Assembly (NCBI GenBank): GCA_900555805.1
Contig: USMJ01000034.1
Coordinates: forward strand, 1-8,711
Length of the DNA: 8,711 nt
DNA from: an uncultured Oscillospiraceae bacterium
GTDB lineage: Bacteria > Bacillota > Clostridia > Oscillospirales > Acutalibacteraceae
Direction: 5' to 3'
The translations under genes and the position numbers were made by a program. The notes under the pieces were generated by a model that saw only the letters and a list, made by a program, of their open reading frames with translations, ran no database searches and was not told where the DNA came from. This document shows positions 1-4,004 of this stretch, one piece after another; positions within the stretch are counted from its first letter, which is position 1, and the number at the start of each line of letters is the position of its first letter.

Positions 1-1
1 A

Positions 2-109
2 GTGCCGCGGCGGACTCGAGAAGAAACTTCGGGTCAAGATACAGTCGGTCGCGGCGGCCGGGTGCGCCCCACAACGCCGATAGGCGTTGTGGGGCCGTAC
101 GGACGGCAC
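2..109. other. Candidate structured RNA or intergenic repeat with 13-bp GATA-loop hairpin
   Basis: A perfect 13-bp stem (66-78 with 83-95) is capped by the tetraloop GATA. An outer stem GTGCCG (2-7) with CGGCAC (104-109) would enclose it, and a weaker hairpin with two wobble pairs sits near positions 13-37. This suggests a folded RNA of about 108 nt, or an intergenic repeat with dyad symmetry. No promoter, U-tract or known RNA family is recognised, and the window edge may cut it. The strand cannot be decided from symmetry alone. Confidence 0.35.
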
Positions 110-223
110 AGAACGGATTTGGGTTCTGATAAAAATTTACGGCTGTTATCGGGAACTTGCAAAATGTGAAAATATGCAGAAATCAGCGAACGATTCGAAG
201 CTTTCATCACAGTTTAGGCGAAA

Positions 224-249
224 TCGGCGGCACTGAACCGCGCCGCCGA
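224..249. repeat. GC-rich hairpin repeat, copy 1
   Basis: TCGGCGGCACT (224-234), then GA, then ACCGCGCCGCCGA (237-249). The same two arms recur at 394-426 around a different spacer. The outer arms are inverted repeats that can form a stem, extended here to 222-251. It is not a terminator because no T-run follows on either strand. Confidence 0.6.
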
Positions 250-393
250 TTCCCATCAGCTTAATCTAAATCAAAGCAGGTCAAAACTCCGATCTCACCG
301 ACCTCGGCTGCCACCCGAGAACTCACTGCACCCGCGGCGACCCGTCCGGCACCCACTCCGCTACGCTCCGGGGTGCGCGCCCGGCCCGCCCTT

Positions 394-426
394 TCGGCGG
401 CACTCGCTTCGCTACCGCGCCGCCGA
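394..426. repeat. GC-rich hairpin repeat, copy 2
   Basis: TCGGCGGCACT (394-404), a 9-nt spacer CGCTTCGCT, then ACCGCGCCGCCGA (414-426). The flanking 11- and 13-nt blocks are identical to copy 1 at 224-249; only the loop differs. The stem is TCGGCGGC with GCCGCCGA. Confidence 0.6.
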
Positions 427-437
427 CCTCTGCCGAC

Positions 438-479
438 CCAAAACAAAAACTCCCATACCGAATAACCGATATGGGAGTT
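438..479 (-). terminator. Rho-independent terminator of the minus-strand XRE gene
   Basis: On the minus strand AACTCCCATA (479-470) pairs with TATGGGAGTT (457-448) across a 12-nt loop, followed directly by TTTGTTTT (447-440). It lies 20 bp after the stop codon of the small XRE gene, so it most likely ends that transcript. Confidence 0.85.
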
Positions 480-499
480 AATGCTGTTACTTTGTCTTA

Positions 500-748
500 T
501 CAGTCTTCGAGACCTAAGAGCCAATTAACGGAAACGCCGAGGATCTCCGACAGAGCGATAAGCTCGTAGTCGTTTACGCTTCTGATCTGGCCTTCAAGCT
601 TTGAGAGACCTGATGCGTTGAACTCAACGCCCTTCTCGCGAAGCTGAGTGAGAAGCTCGATCTGCTTCATGTTGATCTCTTTGCGTCTTTTGCCGACTCT
701 CTCACCAACGAGGTTGCGATCGCCGAGCGGTTGTTTTCTGATTCTCAT
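500..748 (-). CDS. Small XRE-family helix-turn-helix regulator
   Basis: An 82-residue protein that is essentially one HTH domain (about residues 12-79). It carries the pattern NLVGERVGKRR, a recognition region ASGLSKLEGQ, and a final IALSEILGVSVNWLLG helix pair typical of XRE/Cro-type DNA-binding domains. I chose the ATG at 748 because the minus strand reads AAAGGGG about 10 bases before it; an in-frame upstream start at 772 would lie before that ribosome site. The gene stands alone, with a terminator just downstream (438-479) and a 10-bp inverted repeat just upstream (771-798), which suggests self-regulation. No partner domain is present, so the target is unknown. It is a stand-alone DNA-binding protein, probably a cytoplasmic repressor. 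Confidence 0.85.
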   Translation of the reverse strand: MRIRKQPLGDRNLVGERVGKRRKEINMKQIELLTQLREKGVEFNASGLSKLEGQIRSVNDYELIALSEILGVSVNWLLGLED

Positions 749-770
749 TTTAAAAAACCCCTTTGCACAC

Positions 771-798
771 ATTGTATTTGTTATTCCTCAAATACAAT
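771..798. promoter_or_regulatory. 10-bp inverted repeat, likely operator of the XRE gene
   Basis: ATTGTATTTG (771-780), an 8-bp spacer, then its exact reverse complement CAAATACAAT (789-798). It starts 22 bp upstream of the XRE start codon, immediately before the ribosome site. Small XRE proteins commonly bind as dimers to such sites; the link to this protein is inferred from position. Confidence 0.6.
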
Positions 799-833
799 TC
801 TATATTAGCAGTTATCTGCGCCACATTCTTTAA

Positions 834-997
834 CAAATTGTAAACAATATATAATATATTATATAATTTTTCGATTTTTTTGAAGCGAGAAGTCAACAAT
901 CGTGAATTTCGGGGAAAAAATCGGGAATCAGCGGTTCAAAAACAAACTTAAATTCCGAAAGCGAATATAAACTTTTTATCAAATTCGCCCGATTCAG
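834..997. other. AT-rich intergenic region between divergent regulators
   Basis: No gene is visible. Tracts of A/T (about 841-885) and a weak hairpin GCGAAT (961-966)/ATTCGC (983-988) are present. The ATTCGCCC at 983-990 is the exact reverse complement of GGGCGAAT at 1057-1064, so the tetR promoter is flanked by inverted copies of one 8-mer. Confidence 0.5.
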
Positions 998-1026
998 TTG
1001 ATTTTCCGACACATGTATAATATAAT
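998..1026 (+). promoter_or_regulatory. Sigma-A type promoter for the tetR-family gene
   Basis: TTGATT (998-1003), a 17-bp spacer, then TATAAT (1021-1026). The predicted start near 1033 leaves a 5' leader of about 180 nt before the GTG at 1212, long enough to hold the structured element at 1052-1164. Confidence 0.75.
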
Positions 1027-1051
1027 TCAACCTGAACCTAATTAAATAACA

Positions 1052-1164
1052 GGTACGGGCGAATGATTATCTCATCAAAGTTCACTGCCCGGCGGTAAGA
1101 TTGCTTCGAAATCGAACTTTCAAAGAGGGCAGGGCTTCGGCGAATATGCCGCTCGGCGCGTACC
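1052..1164 (+). other. Candidate structured leader RNA (element A) in the tetR 5' UTR
   Basis: Closing arms GGTACG (1052-1057) and CGTACC (1159-1164) delimit 113 nt. Inside, AAAGTTC (1077-1083) pairs with GAACTTT (1114-1120), and CTGCCC (1085-1090) pairs with GGGCAG (1127-1132). These two helices interleave, which is a pseudoknot topology or a pair of mutually exclusive folds. A small stem CGGC/GCCG (1138-1141, 1148-1151) follows. I do not recognise a known riboswitch class. A related layout occurs at 3839-3956. Confidence 0.4.
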
Positions 1165-1211
1165 GATAATAAAAAATAAAGACAGCGAAAAAACGGACGG
1201 AGGCGAACGGT

Positions 1212-1829
1212 GTGAATATAAACGACAGCAACACCTATGTCAGAAAGAAAAACATCAACAAAAACGACAGGCGCGTCAAAAAGACGAACAGGGTGCTCAG
1301 AGAAGCGCTGATCAAACTTCTCGAGACAAAAGATATCAAAGAGGTCACGGTCAAGGAGCTGACCGAGGCCGCCGACGTGAACAGATCGACGTTCTATTTC
1401 TACTATGAGGACATATACGACATGGTCAAGCAGATGCAGAACGAGATATATGACGTTTTCTTCGAGACGGTCATCAAGAGCGACAACGAGGTTCAGAGTA
1501 TAGCGGACTACGTCGGTTACGCCAAGAGATTTTTCGACTTCTGTAAGGAAAACGAGCTTCAGTGCAAATTCGTCCTGAGCAACGACATAAACAACGAGCT
1601 GACGGAAAAAATAAAGCAGGCGGTCAGGGACAACATCCCGGACTCAGCCAAGAATTATCCGCTTTCGTCGCCGATGCATTATCTGACCACTTTCGCCATA
1701 TCGGGAATAACCGGAACGGTCATAGAGTGGATGGAGAACGGAATGCAGGCCGACCCCGAAGAAATGGCACAGTTTATCAGCGCGACATACGTCTTCGGAG
1801 CGCGCGAAATAAAAAAGTCTAAATTTTGA
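1212..1829 (+). CDS. TetR/AcrR-family transcriptional regulator
   Basis: A 205-residue protein with an N-terminal TetR DNA-binding domain at about residues 24-70. The helix-turn-helix is around 46-65 (TVKELTEAADVNRSTFYFYY), followed by the usual FYxYYED transition into helix 4. The remaining roughly 130 residues are predicted helical and would form the ligand-binding and dimerisation domain; the ligand cannot be inferred. The start is a GTG at 1212, supported by GGAGG at 1199-1203 with an 8-nt spacer. The first 20 or so residues are a basic, Asn/Lys-rich tail before the HTH. The gene is preceded by a consensus promoter and an unusually long leader. No adjacent efflux pump or enzyme shows what it controls; it lies directly upstream of an independent tRNA unit. 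The AT-only inverted repeat over its stop codon (1820-1841) lacks a T-run and is not a convincing terminator. Confidence 0.9.
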   Translation: MNINDSNTYVRKKNINKNDRRVKKTNRVLREALIKLLETKDIKEVTVKELTEAADVNRSTFYFYYEDIYDMVKQMQNEIYDVFFETVIKSDNEVQSIADYVGYAKRFFDFCKENELQCKFVLSNDINNELTEKIKQAVRDNIPDSAKNYPLSSPMHYLTTFAISGITGTVIEWMENGMQADPEEMAQFISATYVFGAREIKKSKF

Positions 1830-1851
1830 TAGCAAAATTTAACTAAAACAG

Positions 1852-1881
1852 TTGACAAATCGTCCGAGTGTATGATATTAT
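1852..1881 (+). promoter_or_regulatory. Promoter of the tRNA-Ser pair
   Basis: TTGACA (1852-1857), an 18-bp spacer, then TATTAT (1876-1881). The predicted start, near 1888, is about ten bases before the first tRNA. The perfect -35 box fits a strong stable-RNA promoter. Confidence 0.7.
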
Positions 1882-1898
1882 AATCGGGCGATATAAAC

Positions 1899-1988
1899 GG
1901 AGAGATACCGAAGCGGTTATAACGGAACGGTCTTGAAAACCGTCGTACGCCCTGCGTACCGTGGGTTCGAATCCCACTCTCTCCGCCA
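1899..1988 (+). tRNA. tRNA-Ser (anticodon UGA)
   Basis: Acceptor GGAGAGA (1899-1905) pairs with TCTCTCC (1978-1984), followed by discriminator G and an encoded CCA. The anticodon stem ACGGT (1927-1931)/ACCGT (1939-1943) holds loop CTTGAAA with anticodon TGA at 1934-1936. A long class II variable arm (GTACGC/GCGTAC) and T-arm GTGGG-TTCGAAT-CCCAC confirm a serine tRNA reading UCA and related codons. Confidence 0.97.
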
Positions 1989-2021
1989 TTTTTATTTGAA
2001 TAGCTTTAAACAGCGTCACAC

Positions 2022-2112
2022 GGAGAAGTACTCAAGTTGGTGACGAGGCGCCCCTGCTAAGGGCGTAGGTCGGGCAACCGGCGCAGGAGTTCGAGTCTCC
2101 TCTTCTCCGCCA
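2022..2112 (+). tRNA. tRNA-Ser (anticodon GCU)
   Basis: Acceptor GGAGAAG (2022-2028) pairs with CTTCTCC (2102-2108), with discriminator G and an encoded CCA. The anticodon stem CGCCC (2049-2053)/GGGCG (2061-2065) holds loop CTGCTAA, anticodon GCT at 2056-2058, reading AGC/AGU. The long variable arm marks a class II tRNA; the T-arm is AGGAG-TTCGAGT-CTCCT. It lies 33 nt after tRNA-Ser(UGA) and is probably co-transcribed with it. Confidence 0.97.
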
Positions 2113-2113
2113 G

Positions 2114-2145
2114 AAAAAAGCACTTGCGAAAGCAAGTGCTTTTTT
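2114..2145 (+). terminator. Rho-independent terminator after the tRNA-Ser pair
   Basis: A perfect stem AGCACTTGC (2119-2127)/GCAAGTGCT (2132-2140) with loop GAAA and a T6 run. The matching A-run on the 5' side means it could also work on the minus strand, for transcripts coming from the SLOG-like gene. Confidence 0.95.
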
Positions 2146-2284
2146 CTATGCCGTCCGTTCCGAGGAGCGGCGGAATTTCATTTTCGGTGAAGCGTAAAAT
2201 TCCACAATCCAAAGCACTGTTTCATATCGAGCAGTAATATTTTATCGAAAACCTAATAATCGGCTTGAATAAGAAATGCTGTCG
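2146..2284. other. Short intergenic region with one weak hairpin
   Basis: No gene is visible. GGAATTT (2173-2179) and AAATTCC (2197-2203) form a 7-bp inverted repeat with TTCA/TGAA inside. It lacks a T-run and could be a weak 3' end structure for the SLOG-like transcript. Confidence 0.4.
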
Positions 2285-2725
2285 TTACAACGGGAGTTCA
2301 GCCTTGTCAAAAAGTTCAAATACCTGCTTATTCTTTTTTACCGCTGTGGCTTTGAATTTCGCCGCCGAGCCGAAATCGTGCCTGACATATGTAACAACAA
2401 TATCCGAATTGTTTATCATCCATTCGTTTCTTTTGATAATAGCGTATTTCGGCGGTACATTTTCAAGCCTGTCAGGGTATAGGGTGTTGTCACCCTTGTA
2501 AGGAGAACCTTTCGTAGGCATATATGCAAGAATGATATAGTATTCGATTGAATATTCGGTTTGCAGCTCTTTCAGTACTTGTGTGACGATCTTATCAAAG
2601 TTTCCATGATTTCCGACATAGAAAAGATTTACCCCGTGTTTTTCTATCAGCGTTCTTATTAAATTCTCAACTTGCGGTTTAACGCTTAACGGCGTATCGC
2701 CGTGACCGAAGAAAGTGCAGACCAT
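2285..2725 (-). CDS. SLOG-like small cytoplasmic protein (conserved, unknown function)
   Basis: A 146-residue protein resembling small Firmicutes proteins that begin MVCTFFGHxDTP, which I associate with the SLOG (SMF/DprA-LOG) Rossmann-like superfamily. Visible motifs are FFGH near the N-terminus, FYVGNHGNFD around residues 36-45, AYMP near 68-71, and RNEWMINNSDIVVTYV around 99-114, an order seen in such nucleotide-binding folds. SLOG proteins are thought to bind or process nucleotide-derived ligands; no substrate can be named here. The ATG at 2725 was preferred to the GTG at 2740 because GAGGGG lies 7 nt before it, and the longer start would overlap that ribosome site. It is transcribed from a strong promoter (2791-2819), divergently from an XRE regulator, which may control it. 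Confidence 0.75.
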   Translation of the reverse strand: MVCTFFGHGDTPLSVKPQVENLIRTLIEKHGVNLFYVGNHGNFDKIVTQVLKELQTEYSIEYYIILAYMPTKGSPYKGDNTLYPDRLENVPPKYAIIKRNEWMINNSDIVVTYVRHDFGSAAKFKATAVKKNKQVFELFDKAELPL

Positions 2726-2790
2726 AATAAAACCCCTCACTTATGCTCTTGAGAGCAATAGTATAAATTTATCAGCACTGATTGATGAAT

Positions 2791-2819
2791 ATTATATATT
2801 TGCTTACCGATACAGTCAA
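2791..2819 (-). promoter_or_regulatory. Promoter of the SLOG-like gene
   Basis: On the minus strand TTGACT (2819-2814), a 17-bp spacer, then TATAAT (2796-2791). An imperfect palindrome TGCTCT-TG-AGAGCA at 2744-2757 lies in the resulting 5' leader. Confidence 0.8.
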
Positions 2820-2836
2820 GTGCATATATATGAATA

Positions 2837-2865
2837 CTGAAAACAATCTCCGTCAAAAGTATAAT
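2837..2865 (+). promoter_or_regulatory. Putative promoter of the divergent XRE gene
   Basis: A perfect TATAAT (2860-2865) is preceded, 17 bp upstream, by a poor -35 box CTGAAA (2837-2842). A weak -35 with a strong -10 inside an operator-like repeat fits a regulated promoter. Confidence 0.55.
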
Positions 2866-2886
2866 TTATATATACTTTTAACGGAG
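2848..2886. promoter_or_regulatory. 16-bp near-perfect inverted repeat over promoter and ribosome site
   Basis: Arm 2848-2863 (CTCCGTCAAAAGTATA) pairs with arm 2871-2886 (TATACTTTTAACGGAG) at 15 of 16 positions, with a 7-bp spacer; the only mismatch is 2854/2880. The left arm covers most of the TATAAT box and the right arm includes the start of the GGAGGG ribosome site. It could be the XRE protein's own operator or an mRNA hairpin hiding the ribosome site. Confidence 0.7.
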
Positions 2887-2893
2887 GGATATT

Positions 2894-3169
2894 ATGGGCA
2901 AAGAGGTTGACTATAAAAACAGAGACAGATTTATACAGCTCGGCATCGCCGTTTCGACCCTTCGCAGAATCAGAGGCTTATCACAGGAGAAGTTAGCCGA
3001 AAAAGCAGGCATAAGCAGATCGCTACTCAGCAATATTGAAGCGCCGAACATGGCATACGGCTTTTCACTCAATGTTCTATATAACCTTGCCGACGCCTTG
3101 GACGTGAAACCCGAACAGCTTATAGCGGCGTCGGTGTTCCCTGATGAGATCATTAACGGTAAAAATTAA
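2894..3169 (+). CDS. XRE-family helix-turn-helix transcriptional regulator
   Basis: A 91-residue single-domain XRE regulator. The HTH_3-type domain spans about residues 17-74 with LRRIRGLSQEKLAEKAGISRS and SLLSNIEA forming the helix-turn-helix, and LYNLADALDVKPEQLI as the closing helices. The ATG at 2894 follows GGAGGG (2883-2888) with a 5-nt spacer. The gene is divergent from the SLOG-like gene and ends at a strong terminator (3175-3210), so it is a monocistronic unit. A 16-bp inverted repeat sits across its -10 box and ribosome site, suggesting negative self-control, and the shared 168-bp gap would let it also act on the SLOG-like promoter. It resembles phage-type or controller-type repressors, but no restriction-modification or phage genes are adjacent. 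Confidence 0.9.
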   Translation: MGKEVDYKNRDRFIQLGIAVSTLRRIRGLSQEKLAEKAGISRSLLSNIEAPNMAYGFSLNVLYNLADALDVKPEQLIAASVFPDEIINGKN

Positions 3170-3174
3170 AACAG

Positions 3175-3210
3175 AACCGAGCGTGTGCAGTTTTCGCACG
3201 CTCGGTTTTC
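3175..3210 (+). terminator. Rho-independent terminator after the XRE gene
   Basis: AACCGAGCGTG (3175-3185) pairs perfectly with CACGCTCGGTT (3197-3207), followed by TTTTC. It begins 6 bp after the stop codon. Confidence 0.9.
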
Positions 3211-3308
3211 GCTATGATGCTTTTGGCTTGATTTGCGCCTCTATATATCAGGCTCTGCCACAGAATTATAGCTTCACAAAATCCAACAGCACCGCAACAA
3301 CAAGTTGC

Positions 3309-3337
3309 TTGCCTAAACGTCTCTTTTATATTATAAT
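3309..3337 (+). promoter_or_regulatory. Promoter of the XRE-zinc-ribbon gene
   Basis: TTGCCT (3309-3314), a 17-bp spacer, then TATAAT (3332-3337), 28 bp before the start codon at 3366. Confidence 0.7.
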
Positions 3338-3365
3338 AATATCAAATATCCGCGAGGTGAGAATT

Positions 3366-3809
3366 ATGGAAACCAAAGATGTTATACTTAAACTCAGATC
3401 CGAGAACGGGCTGTCGCAGGATGAACTCGCCGAAAATCTTTTCGTGACGAGACAGGCTGTGTCCCGTTGGGAGAACGGCGACACCGTCCCGAACACCGAA
3501 ACGCTAAAGCTGTTGTCCAAGCTTTTCGACGTTTCGATCAACACATTGCTCGGCGCGCCGAGACAGCTTGTTTGCCAGTGCTGCGGAATGCCGCTCGAAG
3601 ACTCCGTGACGAGCAGGGAGCCGAACGGCGAATTCAATGAAGATTACTGCAAGTGGTGCTACACGGGCGGCGAATTCACCTATACAAGCCGCGAACAGCT
3701 CATAGATTTCTGCATCAACCACATGGCGACCGAGGAATGGCCCGCCGAACAGGTCAGAGCGCACATGGAAGCCGTCCTGCCGACGCTCAAACACTGGAAA
3801 AAAGACTGA
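3366..3809 (+). CDS. XRE helix-turn-helix protein with C-terminal zinc-ribbon domain
   Basis: A 147-residue two-domain protein. Residues 5-62 are an XRE HTH (LSQDELAENLFVTRQAVSRWENG is the helix-turn-helix region). Residues 69-143 match what I know as the putative zinc-ribbon domain (Zn_ribbon_2, PF12674 type), with zinc ligands C70-x-x-C73 and C95-x-x-C98 and the characteristic CGMPL and YCKWCYTGGEFTY blocks. This fusion is known in Firmicutes; the zinc ribbon may sense metal or redox state or bind a partner, and the target is unknown. The open frame extends upstream to 3144, but the ATG at 3366 is preferred: GAGGTGA (3354-3360) precedes it, the HTH begins right there, and a promoter lies just upstream. 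It is separated from the previous XRE gene by a terminator and is its own unit. Confidence 0.9.
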   Translation: METKDVILKLRSENGLSQDELAENLFVTRQAVSRWENGDTVPNTETLKLLSKLFDVSINTLLGAPRQLVCQCCGMPLEDSVTSREPNGEFNEDYCKWCYTGGEFTYTSREQLIDFCINHMATEEWPAEQVRAHMEAVLPTLKHWKKD

Positions 3810-3816
3810 TAACGAA

Positions 3817-3852
3817 CATCTCTCCGTTCCTTTTATAAGGTACGGGGAGATG
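3817..3852 (+). other. Imperfect hairpin after the XRE-zinc-ribbon gene
   Basis: CATCTC-T-CCGT-T-CCTT (3817-3832) pairs with AAGG-T-ACGG-G-GAGATG (3837-3852) with one T·G wobble and one T·T mismatch. No T-run follows, so it is at best a weak terminator. Its 3' arm overlaps the 5' closing arm of element B, so the two folds compete. Confidence 0.5.
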
Positions 3853-3956
3853 AGTGCTTTCGGGAATCTGTTATCTCGGCGGAAAGCGGCTTCTCCGCCG
3901 AACTCACACCCGAATCTGAGCAGTATATTATAATCAAGCATACACTTCCCCGTACC
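3839..3956. other. Candidate structured element B, resembling element A
   Basis: Exact 9-bp closing arms GGTACGGGG (3839-3847) and CCCCGTACC (3948-3956) enclose 100 nt. Inside are a 7-bp hairpin CGGCGGA (3877-3883)/TCCGCCG (3894-3900) and two interleaved pairings: TGAGT (3851-3855) with ACTCA (3902-3906), and TTCGGG (3859-3864) with CCCGAA (3909-3914). Length, closing arms, the position of CGGCGG and the pseudoknot-like topology echo element A at 1052-1164. The strand is uncertain. It lies between convergent genes, so it is either a 3' UTR structure, a small RNA or a non-coding repeat. Confidence 0.4.
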
Positions 3957-3960
3957 AAAC

Positions 3961-3988
3961 AAAAAAGCACGGCTCACGCCGTGCTTTT
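3961..3988 (-). terminator. Terminator of the ceramidase-like gene
   Basis: AAAAGCACGGC (3963-3973) and GCCGTGCTTTT (3978-3988) form a perfect 11-bp stem with a 4-nt loop. On the minus strand it is followed by a T6 run (3966-3961) and lies 16 bp after the stop codon. It may also stop plus-strand readthrough (TTTT on that side). Confidence 0.9.
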
Positions 3989-4004
3989 AAAGTTTATCCC
4001 AAAC

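Larger units (their letters stand above)
130..447. other. Gene-free GC-rich intergenic stretch with several hairpins
   Basis: No credible gene is visible. The stretch is sharply more GC-rich from about 300 to 430 than its flanks. It contains a hairpin at 222-251 (10-bp arms, loop ACTGAACCGC), a GCACCC/GGGTGC pair at 349-354 and 371-376, a CCGCC/GGCGG hairpin near 387-400, and an 8-bp-arm hairpin at 394-426. An 87-codon open frame on the minus strand is low-complexity (Arg, Ala, Gly, Ser), has no clear ribosome site, and is probably spurious. Confidence 0.5.

Noticed and set aside
1..129. Frame 1 open from the left edge to a TGA at 127-129, possibly the tail of an upstream gene
   Set aside because: Arg-rich composition and the perfect 13-bp hairpin point to non-coding sequence; a vague likeness of its end (QNGFGF) to known C-termini is not enough.
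261..524. 87-codon open frame on the minus strand
   Set aside because: Low-complexity Arg/Ala/Gly/Ser composition, overlaps the hairpin repeat, the terminator and the end of the XRE gene, and has no clear ribosome site.
1820..1841. Inverted repeat TAAATTTTG/CAAAATTTA as tetR terminator
   Set aside because: The stem is almost all A/T and no T-run follows.
2022..2145. Attachment site of an integrated element at the tRNA-Ser 3' end
   Set aside because: No integrase and no second copy of the tRNA 3' end is found in the window.
3144..3365. N-terminal extension of the XRE-zinc-ribbon protein
   Set aside because: It would overlap the preceding gene and its terminator, and promoter and ribosome site lie just before the ATG at 3366.
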